Below are positions 25,228 through 33,489 of a stretch of 64,000 nucleotides of DNA, in pieces. The notes under the pieces are model-generated. The model was not told the origin of the DNA and did not search any database. It saw nothing but the letters and a program-made list of their open reading frames with translations. Source of the stretch: an uncultured Thioclava sp. (GTDB lineage: Bacteria > Pseudomonadota > Alphaproteobacteria > Rhodobacterales > Rhodobacteraceae); contig NZ_CAJYBT010000009.1 of the NCBI RefSeq assembly GCF_913064665.1, forward strand, positions 46,610-110,609, given 5' to 3'. The position numbers and the translations under genes are program-made. The stretch's first letter is position 1, and each line of letters starts with the position of its first letter.

Positions 25228-25788
25228 TCAGATCGCGATAGGCTCGACGCTGCCATCGAGGTTCATCAGCAATGTTTCCATCTGCAGTTCGGGATGAAGT
25301 GTCTTGATCTCTGCTGCCAGCAGCGTGAGATAGTCTGTGTGGACCTGCGTTTCCTTTGCAGGATCCTTGCCAAAATCCTCACCAAGGATGGTCTTGTAAG
25401 CGCCGCAATCGCGGTGATCCATGATGATGACCCGTTTGATCTGGTGCAGGTCAATCGCAACCTGAAGATGATCCCGGAACGTCTTGCCCCATTCCGAGAA
25501 CTGATCGGTCATCGCCCCAAGCGACGCGCCCGCGAGGACAACATGGTCATATTTGTCAGTCATGCCCCGCCCGTCCATGTAGCGCACGATGTCATCCATC
25601 AGACGGTAATCCATGCAACTCAGCAGCAAGGCATCGGTTGTTGCGGCCCGCGCCGCAGATGGGGTGATCACGTTATATAGACTGACCGCGCCGCCAAGCG
25701 CGGCGAGTTTGACGAACTTGCGTCTGCTAATGGCCGCTGGCTTTGGGTTATGTTGGCACTGCGGTTCCGGAATATGGTTATCACACAT
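25228..25788 (-). CDS. Exported beta-carbonic-anhydrase-like protein with Tat signal
   Basis: 186 residues. A twin-arginine signal, SRRKFVKLAALGGAVS near residues 20-37, followed by PSAARA, predicts export in folded form. The body has SCMDYRLMDD (the C-x-D-x-R motif of beta-carbonic anhydrases) and MDHRDCGAYK (H-x2-C zinc ligands), so zinc Cys-His-Cys ligands and the Asp-Arg dyad are present. It is shorter than cytosolic beta enzymes, so the activity is plausible rather than certain. Start 25788 has AAGGAATAATCCC upstream. It shares a likely transcript with the cytochrome b561-like gene. Confidence 0.75.
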   Translation of the reverse strand: MCDNHIPEPQCQHNPKPAAISRRKFVKLAALGGAVSLYNVITPSAARAATTDALLLSCMDYRLMDDIVRYMDGRGMTDKYDHVVLAGASLGAMTDQFSEWGKTFRDHLQVAIDLHQIKRVIIMDHRDCGAYKTILGEDFGKDPAKETQVHTDYLTLLAAEIKTLHPELQMETLLMNLDGSVEPIAI

Positions 25789-25908
25789 GGGATTATTCCT
25801 TTTTCAATCTGGGCTACGTCGTGTTTTGCATGAAATTCCGCCGCTACGCGGGCAGATCAAGAGATCGCCACGCAGCAGGGGAAAGGCTGGTGCAGACAGG
25901 GTGCCGGG

Positions 25909-26421
25909 TCAGAACGGGTTTTGTTGCGCACGGAATTCCCAGACGGTGACCTTGCCATCCTTGTTGGCGTCCGCAGCTTCGTAACTGGCCTGCGCCTTTG
26001 CCATGAACTCGGCCAGCGTCACATTTCCATCGCTATCGGCGTCCATATCTTTGAATCGCGCGGCGCGGTTGACATAAAGCCGCTCAACATTCCTGCGCCC
26101 CATCGGCATGGACGACGGTGCGCTGTCCATATACTCATCTTCGTTGATCTGGCCGCTTCCGTCAGCGTCAAATTGGGCAAATCCAACACTGGCATGTGTC
26201 GATGCCTCAGCCGCACTGACAAACCCGTCGCCGTCTGTATCAACCGGGCGCGCCATCATGCCCATTCCGCCGCTACCATAGGGTCCATACCCCAACGGCA
26301 TGACCTGCATCATGTCGTCATTTTCAGAGTCACCATCCGCCAGAACGACCGTCCCGGTTGCCAATGCGGCCATGGCTGTGGTTGCGGCCACCAAGCCGCG
26401 AATTGAAATGTATTTGGGCAT
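25909..26421 (-). CDS. Exported four-EF-hand calcium-binding protein
   Basis: 170 residues from ATG 26421 with a signal peptide (RGLVAATTAMAALATGTVVLA). Four EF-hand loops are readable: DTDGDGFVSAAE, DADGSGQINEDE, DADSDGNVTLAE and DANKDGKVTVWE, each with Asp at 1, 3, 5 and Glu at 12. A Met/Gly-rich segment (MPLGYGPYGSGGMGMM) precedes the first loop. Likely a periplasmic calcium sensor or buffer; partner unknown. The 24-residue upstream extension has no ribosome site and was dropped. Confidence 0.87.
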   Translation of the reverse strand: MPKYISIRGLVAATTAMAALATGTVVLADGDSENDDMMQVMPLGYGPYGSGGMGMMARPVDTDGDGFVSAAEASTHASVGFAQFDADGSGQINEDEYMDSAPSSMPMGRRNVERLYVNRAARFKDMDADSDGNVTLAEFMAKAQASYEAADANKDGKVTVWEFRAQQNPF

Positions 26422-26489
26422 CTTGGTCTCTACCTTTGTGTTAGGGAAAGAAGTGCCGATCACAGCGATCTGACCGGCACCGCTGAAAA

Positions 26490-26816
26490 TCAATTATTAC
26501 CGGAGCCGCCCGAACCTGCAGAATCCGGGGCGCAGTCTCTGGCCTGCTCCTTGGTCTGGTCCTTGTCCTGAACTTGGTCGGCACATGCCTGCAAACGATC
26601 ATGTTCGCGCAAAAGCGTGGTGCAGGCGTCTGATGACACACCATCGCAATCTTTAAGCTGATCTCGAATCCTTAACAGATCGGCGCAATCGCTTGCCCCC
26701 AAGGAACCGCAATCTTGAAGTTGGTCGCGGTCCTGAGTTTGGTCCTGCGCCACAACCATGTTGGGAACAGTGATGCTCATCGCAAGCGCAAACGTTGAAA
26801 TCATAGCGAGTTTCAT
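26490..26816 (-). CDS. Exported Asp/Gln/Cys-rich protein, unrecognised
   Basis: 108 residues from ATG 26816 (AAAGG upstream). Signal peptide MKLAMISTFALAMSITVPNM then VVAQ. The mature part is charged and repetitive: DQTQDRDQLQDC, RIRDQLKDCDG, REHDRLQACADQ and VQDKDQTKEQARDC, an RDxLxxC repeat likely to form helices, with six cysteines that could make disulfides. No family recognised. It sits between two other secreted-protein genes on the same strand. Confidence 0.65.
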   Translation of the reverse strand: MKLAMISTFALAMSITVPNMVVAQDQTQDRDQLQDCGSLGASDCADLLRIRDQLKDCDGVSSDACTTLLREHDRLQACADQVQDKDQTKEQARDCAPDSAGSGGSGNN

Positions 26817-26990
26817 AACCTTTGTCCTTTCCTGATATCTGTTTCCGAAGATCAAGTTTCACATGGCCGCGCCGCCACTCCATTGATCCTGATCAACCCA
26901 CCAAGATCGCCTGCCAAGAATAGGCGAAGAACCGCCGAACGACGGCGTAGGTCGCCGTTCGGCCGAGGATGCACAACGCCCCAGATTATC

Positions 26991-27022
26991 GCCCCGGAAC
27001 AGCAGTTGCGCTGTTCCGGGGC
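26991..27022. terminator. Long perfect hairpin between two minus-strand genes
   Basis: 13-bp perfect arms GCCCCGGAACAGC / GCTGTTCCGGGGC with loop AGTTGC, 21 bases beyond the stop of the 27044 gene. No T-run on the minus strand, but stem strength makes a transcription end or 3' stabiliser likely. A second, bulged hairpin lies at about 26934-26963. Confidence 0.6.
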
Positions 27023-27043
27023 ATCTCAGTGTCGGCGCTGTGA

Positions 27044-27349
27044 TCAGTCGTCGCTGCTCTCGCCGCTGTCGCCATCACTTCCGTCTTCGCCGTGGCTTTC
27101 GCTGTCCCGGTCATTTTCCCGCTCTTGGTACTCGTCGCGTTCGCGGTATTCTTTCCGCTGCGTGTATTCATTGCGTTCGCGGTACGTGTTGCTCTCGTCC
27201 GACATTTTGGTTGAGACGAACTCGTAAGCGTTCCGAAACGCGTTTCCGTATTCGTTATTGTCGGACTTGCCCGATGCTTGGGCGGCGCCTAGTGCGGCAA
27301 AACCAACGGTGGTTGCCAGTGCGGTCGTGAAAAGGATTGTACGTTTCAT
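27044..27349 (-). CDS. Small exported Glu/Arg/Asp-rich protein, unrecognised
   Basis: 101 residues from ATG 27349 (GGAG upstream); signal peptide MKRTILFTTALATTVGFAAL then GAAQA. The mature part is highly charged: a repeat of the type YRERNEYTQRKEYRERDEYQ followed by an acidic Ser/Asp/Gly tail (SHGEDGSDGDSGESSDD). This resembles intrinsically disordered or calcium/metal-binding segments. No family recognised; the 55-residue upstream extension lacks a signal peptide and was dropped. Possibly part of the same envelope set as the EF-hand protein. Confidence 0.65.
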   Translation of the reverse strand: MKRTILFTTALATTVGFAALGAAQASGKSDNNEYGNAFRNAYEFVSTKMSDESNTYRERNEYTQRKEYRERDEYQERENDRDSESHGEDGSDGDSGESSDD

Positions 27350-27613
27350 GCTATCTTGCTCCATATCGACGTTGCGAGAGGCGTGTTTGCCGTCTCTGAT
27401 GCAGCATTGATGACACGAGTCGCCTGACACGCCGCTGACGGGGATTGTCAGCAGATTGTCAGCTGGCAATTGATCGAAAACAGGCGTGAAAAGCCTGTAG
27501 GGCATCCTTTTCATTGGCTTTGCGCTACCAGCTTTGCCGCAGAACCGGGGGGGGGGGCGGTCACATCATCAGAGCCGATATTTATCGGGAAAAATCTGGC
27601 ATATGGAGGATAG

Positions 27614-27703
27614 TGGCGGAAGCGGTGGGATTCGAACCCACGGTACGGTTCCCCGCACGCTAGTTTTCAAGACTAGAGCCTTAAACCACTCGGCCACACT
27701 TCC
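27614..27703 (-). tRNA. tRNA-Ser (anticodon TGA)
   Basis: 90 bases including encoded CCA. Acceptor arms GGAAGTG and CGCTTCC pair with one G-T; anticodon stem/loop CTAGTCTTGAAAACTAG carries TGA; a long variable arm (GCGTGCGGGGAACCGTACC region) and GGGTTCGAATCCC T-arm confirm a class II serine tRNA. Confidence 0.97.
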
Positions 27704-27916
27704 ATCCGCGCTCGCATTAGCCCGGTTCACGCGATTCTGAAAGCCTTTCGCGCCGATTTCCGCCCGCCTTGTGCAGCGCAGCTTTTCATGAGCCGGGCAA
27801 CGCGCTAGGATCACGCGCGAAGGCGCTGGCTGCACAGGCCGTTTCAGGCTGTACAGGACAGGATCGCTGACGGGGCAGATAGAAGCGGGACAACCGCGCG
27901 AAGCAAGGGGCGAAGG

Positions 27917-28885
27917 ATGAAACGGCAGCAGATGCAGGAAAACGGTTTGCGCATGCGCGCATCGGCAGTGGCGCTGATTTTTGGGGCGGGTTTGGCGCTT
28001 TCGGGCTGTCAGGATGGCGCAAAACCCTTTGATTTCCTAAAGAAAAAGCCTGCAGATGACAGCAGTGCCGACGCGGCTGCGACCCCTTCCAAAGCGACCA
28101 AACTGGTCGAGCGCGATGTCGAAGCGCCGCAGGTGTTTTCCGTTGATGAGCAAGGGTTGTGGGACGGGCGTCCGTCATTGGGCGGTGTCTGGGTTGCGCA
28201 TCCCAAAGTCAAAGACCCCGAGCGCGTGATCATTCGCAACCCGAGCAATGGCAAATTCGTGATCGGCGCGCTGTTCCGGCGTGAAATCGACAATCCGGGA
28301 CCGAAGCTGCAGGTCAGTTCGGATGCGGCCGACGCGCTTGGCATGCTTGCGGGCGCACCGACGGAATTGTCTGTCGTGGCGCTGCGCCGCGAGACGGCTC
28401 CGGTTGCGGATGAAACCACGCCATTGGTCGACAAGCCCGTGATCGCCGCGCCCGAAAAAGTTGAACAAAAATCGCTCGATGCGGTGACCAGTACGGCGGC
28501 AGGCGCAATCGCCAAGGCTGAGGCAACGGGCAAAGCCGCCGCAAAAGCTCCGGCCAAACCCGCGATCGGCGAAGCCCCGACCCCTGCACCCGCCCCCGCA
28601 CCGCCCGTTGCGGAACCGCAGACGCCTGCTAAATCCATGGTCAAAGCGCCCGCAGGCAAGATGTATATCCAGATCGGTATCTTCTCGGTCGAGGCCAATG
28701 CCAAGCGCGCCCAAACCCAAATGGGCAAGGCCGGTGTGATCGCGACAATCAAGAAAGAGCAAAGCCAAAACAAAACCTTCTGGCGTGTGATCGCAGGGCC
28801 TGCGCCCTCCAAATCCGATCTCAACGCGCTGAAGACAACCATTCACGGGCTCGGCTATCCCGATGCCTACCCCGTCTCGAACTAG
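27917..28885 (+). CDS. SPOR-domain lipoprotein
   Basis: 322 residues with a lipoprotein signal ending ALSGC (lipobox LSGC near residue 31), so the mature protein is lipid-anchored. A central domain near residues 70-140 (PQVFSVDEQGLWDGRPSLGGVWVA, then ERVIIRNPSNGKFVIGALFRRE) resembles the double-psi-barrel-like region of RlpA-type proteins; a Pro/Ala-rich linker follows. The C-terminus (MYIQIGIFSVEANAKRAQ to GLGYPDAYPV) is a SPOR domain binding denuded septal peptidoglycan. It precedes a D,D-carboxypeptidase by 7 bases, fitting a role in cell-wall remodelling or division. Confidence 0.85.
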   Translation: MKRQQMQENGLRMRASAVALIFGAGLALSGCQDGAKPFDFLKKKPADDSSADAAATPSKATKLVERDVEAPQVFSVDEQGLWDGRPSLGGVWVAHPKVKDPERVIIRNPSNGKFVIGALFRREIDNPGPKLQVSSDAADALGMLAGAPTELSVVALRRETAPVADETTPLVDKPVIAAPEKVEQKSLDAVTSTAAGAIAKAEATGKAAAKAPAKPAIGEAPTPAPAPAPPVAEPQTPAKSMVKAPAGKMYIQIGIFSVEANAKRAQTQMGKAGVIATIKKEQSQNKTFWRVIAGPAPSKSDLNALKTTIHGLGYPDAYPVSN

Positions 28886-28892
28886 GATCGAT

Positions 28893-30068
28893 ATGAAACT
28901 TACCCGACTGATATTTGCCACGCTGCTGGGGGCGCTGATCGCCCTGCCCGCCTTTGCCTTTGACACCAAGGCGCGCGCGGCCTGGGTCTATGATGTGACG
29001 ACGAAAACGGTGCTGCTGGACAAAAACGCCGATATCCCGCTGCCCCCGGCGTCGATGTCGAAACTGATGACGCTCGATCTGCTGTTTGAGGCGCTCGAAG
29101 ATGGCCGCATCACGATGGACACGACCTTTCCGGTCTCGGCCCATGCGCAGTCGATGGGCGGCTCGACGATGTTTCTCAACACCACCGACCGGCCCGCCGT
29201 GAAAGACCTCATTCAGGGGATCATCATCAATTCGGGCAATGATGCCTGCGTGACCATCGCCGAGGGGCTGGCCGGATCAGAGCCAGCCTTTGCCAAGCTG
29301 ATGACCGAACGTGCCCATGAACTGGGCATGAAGAACTCGATGTTTGCCAATGCAAGCGGGTGGCCCGACCCCGGTCAGCGCATGTCGATGCATGATCTGG
29401 GTATCGTTGCCGATCGCATCATCACCCATTTCCCGCAATATTATCACTTCTTCAGCGAGACCCATTTCAACTACAAGGATCGCGCCCCCGCCAATGCGCA
29501 AAACCGCAATCCTCTGTTGGAAATCAAGGCCGCTGACTGGAAGGCCGATGGCATGAAAACCGGCCATACGCAGGAATCGGGCTATGGTTTGGTGGGCTCT
29601 GCGGTGATGGGAAATCGTCGGATTCTGTTCATCCTGTCGGGCCTTGATTCAGAAGCTGCGCGCGCTCAAGAGGGTGAAGCGGTCGCGAATTGGGCCTTTC
29701 GCCAATTCGTGATGAAAGACGTCGCCAAGGCGGGCACGCAGCTGGCGCAGGCCTCGGTCTGGCTGGGCGCGCAAAGCAGCGTCGGGCTGGCCCCGGAAAG
29801 CGACCTCTCGCTGCTGATCCCGGCCAATGCGCAAGATAAGGTCAAGGCCGAGGCGGTGTTTGACGGCCCTGTGTCCGCGCCCATCAAGAAGGGGCAAAAG
29901 CTGGGCAAGCTGGTCATCACGGTGCCCGGTCTGGATGCCCCGCGCGAAGTGGCGCTGGTGGCGGAAAACGACGTCAAACGCGGCGGCTTCATGGTGCGTG
30001 TCAAGGCCGCTATTGCGCGTCTTGGCGGCAAGGCCTTCACCGCCGCGATGCAAAAGGTCAACAGCTAG
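28893..30068 (+). CDS. D-alanyl-D-alanine carboxypeptidase (PBP5/6 family)
   Basis: 391 residues with a signal peptide (MKLTRLIFATLLGALIALPAFA). Serine peptidase S11 motifs: SMSK (PASMSKLMTLDLL) near residue 55, SGND near 115 for SxN, and KTG in DGMKTGHTQESG near 220. A C-terminal beta-rich PBP5-like domain (about 285-375) and a short amphipathic tail end the protein. It trims D-Ala from peptidoglycan stem peptides. Start 28893 has AGGAT upstream; coupled to the SPOR lipoprotein gene and 3 bases before tmk. Confidence 0.92.
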   Translation: MKLTRLIFATLLGALIALPAFAFDTKARAAWVYDVTTKTVLLDKNADIPLPPASMSKLMTLDLLFEALEDGRITMDTTFPVSAHAQSMGGSTMFLNTTDRPAVKDLIQGIIINSGNDACVTIAEGLAGSEPAFAKLMTERAHELGMKNSMFANASGWPDPGQRMSMHDLGIVADRIITHFPQYYHFFSETHFNYKDRAPANAQNRNPLLEIKAADWKADGMKTGHTQESGYGLVGSAVMGNRRILFILSGLDSEAARAQEGEAVANWAFRQFVMKDVAKAGTQLAQASVWLGAQSSVGLAPESDLSLLIPANAQDKVKAEAVFDGPVSAPIKKGQKLGKLVITVPGLDAPREVALVAENDVKRGGFMVRVKAAIARLGGKAFTAAMQKVNS

Positions 30069-30071
30069 GGT

Positions 30072-30680
30072 ATGTTCATCAGTTTCGAGGGGATCGACGG
30101 GTCGGGCAAGTCGACGCAAGCGCGGATGCTGGCCGAGTCCCTGCGCACGCGCGGGTATGACGTGGTGCTGACGCGTGAACCGGGCGGCTCTCCCGGTGCC
30201 GAGGAAATCCGCCGTCTCGTGCTGGAGGGCGACCCTGATCGTTGGTCGGCGCATACTGAAATCCTGCTGTTCACCGCCGCGCGCCGGGATCATCTGGAAC
30301 GCGTGATCGAACCTGCGCTTGCGACGGGCAAGGTGGTGATTTGTGATCGCTTCGCCGATAGCACGCGGATGTATCAGGGCCTCTCGCGCGGCGATCTGCG
30401 TGCACTGGTAGATCAGTTGCACGCGCTGATGATCGCCCGCGAACCTGACCTGACGATCCTGATCGACATCGACCCCGCCACTGGCCTCGCGCGCGCCAAA
30501 GGGCGGCAGGGCAGCGAAGAGCGGTTCGAAGATTTCGGCCTTGGCTTGCAGCAAAAAATGCGCGCCGGATTTCTGGATCTCGCGCGCGAATTCGCGCCCC
30601 GTTTCGCCGTGATCGACGGCGCGCGCGCATCTGAAATAATCGCGCAAGACGTGCTGGAAACCGCCCTCGCCAAGCTCTAG
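30072..30680 (+). CDS. tmk: Thymidylate kinase
   Basis: 202 residues: P-loop FEGIDGSGKSTQ near residue 5, TREPGGSPGAEEIR, DRFADSTRMYQG (DRx motif), and LIDIDPATGLARAKGR with the lid region. Converts dTMP to dTDP for DNA synthesis. Three bases after the carboxypeptidase stop and just ahead of holB, the usual alphaproteobacterial order. Confidence 0.95.
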   Translation: MFISFEGIDGSGKSTQARMLAESLRTRGYDVVLTREPGGSPGAEEIRRLVLEGDPDRWSAHTEILLFTAARRDHLERVIEPALATGKVVICDRFADSTRMYQGLSRGDLRALVDQLHALMIAREPDLTILIDIDPATGLARAKGRQGSEERFEDFGLGLQQKMRAGFLDLAREFAPRFAVIDGARASEIIAQDVLETALAKL

Positions 30681-30690
30681 AGTGGCGGGC

Positions 30691-31815
30691 ATGAGCGCAG
30701 CCGACCTCCCCGACCCAACCCTCGCGCCCGGAGCGCGCCACCCGCGCGAAACCCGCGTGTTGGTGGGTCAAACCCGTGCCGAAGAAGATTTCCTCGACGC
30801 CTTCAATATGGGGCGGCTGCATCACGGCTGGCTGCTGACCGGTCCGCGCGGCGTTGGCAAGGCCACGCTCGCTTGGCGCATCGCGCGATTCCTGCTGACG
30901 CGCCCCGATGACAGCGGGCCGGGCCTGTTTGGCGAACCCGACCTGCCCCACAGCCTTGATGCCGATCCCGATCACCCGGCGCTTGCGCGCATCACGGCTG
31001 GCTCGGAGCCCGGTATTTTCACGCTCAAACGCGGCCCCAATGAAAAGGAAACCGCGCTGTCGCAAGACATTCGCGTCGATCAGGTGCGCAAGCTGAAATC
31101 GTTCTTGCACCTGTCCGCGACCGAGGGCGGGCGGCGCGTGGTGATCGTGGATGCCGCCGATGAGCTCAACATTCAGGCCGCCAATGCGTTGCTCAAACTG
31201 CTTGAGGAACCGCCCCCGCGCGTGACCTTCCTGCTGATCGCGCATCAACCCGCGCGGCTGTTGCCCACGATCCGCTCGCGCTGTCGCGAATTGCGCCTCG
31301 GCACGCTGTCGCCCGAGCAGATGGAAGCCGCCCTCGCCGCCGCCGAAGACGAGGGCGAGCCGCCCGAGTTGGATCACCATGCGCTGGCGGCGCTGTCGGG
31401 GGGCTCGGTCGGGGCAGCGATCCGGCTGATCAATCTTGAGGGCATGACGCGCTATGCCAATCTGATTAAGCTGATGGCCACCCTGCCCCAGCTGGATCGT
31501 CTTGGTGCGATTGCGCTGGCCGAGGGTTGCGCAGGAAAAACCAACGAGGCGCGTTTTGATCTGACGCTGGGCCTTGTCGAGTTATTTCTGGCCCGCGTAG
31601 CGCGCACCGGGGTTGCGGGCGCGCCTATGCCACAGGCCGCACCGGGCGAGGCGGAGTTGCTGACCCGGCTGTCTCCCGATGAACAGGCGGCGATGAAATG
31701 GGCCCGGCTGCATCAGACGCTGGGGGCGCGCGCGCGTCATGGCCGGGCGGTCAACCTTGACCCTGCCGCCTTGGTGATGGATATCGTGCTAGAGATCACC
31801 GCCGCTGCCGCGTGA
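30691..31815 (+). CDS. holB: DNA polymerase III delta' subunit
   Basis: 374 residues, AAA+ clamp-loader protein. Walker A-like GPRGVGKATLAWRIARFLL near residue 47; DAADELNIQAANALLKLLEEPP is the highly conserved delta'/gamma segment including the Walker B-like region; LLPTIRSRCRELRL is the sensor 1 region (SRC). Start ATG 30691 preferred over GTG 30682. Loads the beta clamp at the replication fork. Between tmk and tatD as in most alphaproteobacteria. Confidence 0.93.
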   Translation: MSAADLPDPTLAPGARHPRETRVLVGQTRAEEDFLDAFNMGRLHHGWLLTGPRGVGKATLAWRIARFLLTRPDDSGPGLFGEPDLPHSLDADPDHPALARITAGSEPGIFTLKRGPNEKETALSQDIRVDQVRKLKSFLHLSATEGGRRVVIVDAADELNIQAANALLKLLEEPPPRVTFLLIAHQPARLLPTIRSRCRELRLGTLSPEQMEAALAAAEDEGEPPELDHHALAALSGGSVGAAIRLINLEGMTRYANLIKLMATLPQLDRLGAIALAEGCAGKTNEARFDLTLGLVELFLARVARTGVAGAPMPQAAPGEAELLTRLSPDEQAAMKWARLHQTLGARARHGRAVNLDPAALVMDIVLEITAAAA

Positions 31816-31837
31816 GCCGCGCGAAAGGAGCCTTGTT

Positions 31838-32674
31838 TTGACCCTCCCCCCCGAGATCACCGCCCCCACTGAAATCACGGACAGCCATTGCCACCTTGAT
31901 TTCCCCGATTTCGCGGGCGAATTGGATCAGGTCGTCACGCGCGCCAATGCCGCCGGGGTGACGCGGATGGTCACGATCTGCACCAAGCTGAAAAACGAGC
32001 CTTCGGTGCGCGCGATTGCTGAAACCCATAAAGGTGTGTTCTACGCTGCGGGCACCCATCCGATGAGCGTGGCCGAGGAACCGATGACATCGGTCGAAGA
32101 ACTGGTTGCGCTGGCCCAGCATCCGAAATTCGTCGGAATTGGCGAAACCGGGCTGGATTACCATTACACCGCCGAGAGTGCCGAGGCGCAAAAGGTCTCG
32201 CTACGCGTCCATATCGCGGCCGCGCAGGAAACCGGCTTGCCGCTGATTATCCATGCGCGCGATGCTGATGAAGATATGGAAGCGATCCTGACCGAGGGGA
32301 TGCGCGCCAAGCCCTATCCCTGTGTCATGCATTGCTTTTCCTCGGGTCCGCGTCTGGCGCAGGCGGCGATTGATCTGGGGTTCTACCTGTCGATGTCGGG
32401 CATCGCGACCTTCCCGCGCAGCCAAGAGGTGCGCGATATTTTCGCCGCCGCGCCGCTTGATCGCATCCTCGTGGAAACCGACAGCCCCTATCTTGCCCCG
32501 CCGCCCCATCGCGGGCGGCGCAACGAGCCCGCCTATTCCGCACTGACCGCCAAGGTCGGGGCCGATGTGTTCGGAATTTCTCTCGAAGACTTCGCCGCCG
32601 CCACGCAGGCCAATTTCGATCGGCTGTTTGCGAAAGCCGCCCAACATGGCGAGCGTGGGAGTCTCACGCCATGA
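31838..32674 (+). CDS. TatD family metal-dependent deoxyribonuclease/hydrolase
   Basis: 278 residues, TIM-barrel amidohydrolase-like. Metal ligands: DSHCHLDF near residue 13 (HxH), GIGETGLDYHY with the Glu, PLIIHARDAD, MHCFSSG and VETDSPYLAPPPHRG with the last Asp. TatD proteins are 3'-5' exonucleases implicated in DNA repair. Start: TTG at 31838, 7 bases after GGAG (GAAAGGAG); no better ATG is in frame before DSHCHLD. Ends in ATGA overlap with the next gene. Confidence 0.9.
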   Translation: MTLPPEITAPTEITDSHCHLDFPDFAGELDQVVTRANAAGVTRMVTICTKLKNEPSVRAIAETHKGVFYAAGTHPMSVAEEPMTSVEELVALAQHPKFVGIGETGLDYHYTAESAEAQKVSLRVHIAAAQETGLPLIIHARDADEDMEAILTEGMRAKPYPCVMHCFSSGPRLAQAAIDLGFYLSMSGIATFPRSQEVRDIFAAAPLDRILVETDSPYLAPPPHRGRRNEPAYSALTAKVGADVFGISLEDFAAATQANFDRLFAKAAQHGERGSLTP

Positions 32675-33489
32675 GCCGCCTGCGTTTCACCATTCTGGGC
32701 TGCGGCTCGTCGGGCGGCGTGCCCCGGATCGGCAACCACTGGGGCGAATGCGACCCGAACAACCCAAAGAACTACCGCCGCCGTTGCTCAATGCTGGTGG
32801 AGCGCATCACGCCGCAGGGCCGCACGCAGGTGCTGATCGACACCACGCCCGACATGCGCGCGCAACTGCTCGATGCCGGTGTCGGCACGCTCGACGCGGT
32901 GGTCTACACCCATAACCACGCCGATCATGTCCATGGCCTCGACGATCTGCGCCAGATCGTGTTCAACATGCGCAAACGCCTGCCCGTCTGGGCCGATAGC
33001 GACACGCAAGAGGCACTGCTGAACCGCTTTGCCTATGCGTTCGTGCAGCCCGCTGACAGCAATTACCAACCGATTTGCGATCTGCATGCGATCCGCCATG
33101 ACAAGGCCTTCGAGGTCACTGGCGCGGGCGGCGCGATCCGCTTTGAGCCCCTGCGGGTCGAACATGGCAATATCGACGCGCTTGGCTTTCGCATTGGCCC
33201 GCTCGCTTATCTGCCCGATGTCTCGGCGATTCCTGATCCGGTTTGGGCGCATCTTGAGGACCTCGATTGCTGGGTACTCGATGCGCTGCGCCGCACGCCC
33301 CATCCGACCCATGCCCATCTGGCGCGCGCGCTGGAATGGATCGAACGCGCTCAGCCCGCAAGTGCGGTGCTGACCAATATGCATATCGAACTGGATCATG
33401 ACACGGTGGCGAACGAAACGCCCGATCATGTGCGCCCGGCTTATGACGGGATGGTGTTGGAGTTTGCCGCCCCTGCGAGCGCCGCATGA
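32671..33489 (+). CDS. PhnP-like metallo-beta-lactamase-fold hydrolase
   Basis: 272 residues. N-terminal LGCGSSGGVPRIGNHWG is typical of the PhnP/Lpl-like branch; metal motif YTHNHADHVHGLDDLR (HxHxDH) near residue 80, then VEHGNIDALGFRI and NMHIELDHD for the later ligands. Cyclic phosphodiesters are substrates of PhnP, but this copy sits in the tmk-holB-tatD housekeeping cluster and its own substrate is unknown. Overlaps both neighbours by 4 bases. Confidence 0.85.
   Translation: MSRLRFTILGCGSSGGVPRIGNHWGECDPNNPKNYRRRCSMLVERITPQGRTQVLIDTTPDMRAQLLDAGVGTLDAVVYTHNHADHVHGLDDLRQIVFNMRKRLPVWADSDTQEALLNRFAYAFVQPADSNYQPICDLHAIRHDKAFEVTGAGGAIRFEPLRVEHGNIDALGFRIGPLAYLPDVSAIPDPVWAHLEDLDCWVLDALRRTPHPTHAHLARALEWIERAQPASAVLTNMHIELDHDTVANETPDHVRPAYDGMVLEFAAPASAA

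Noticed and set aside
30413..31380. Minus-strand ORFs over tmk/holB with reasonable length
   Set aside because: They are complementary to well-supported genes and lack motifs.
32671..33489. PhnP-like hydrolase as part of the phosphonate system
   Set aside because: It overlaps tatD and belongs to the conserved tmk-holB-tatD block, 9 kb from phn genes.
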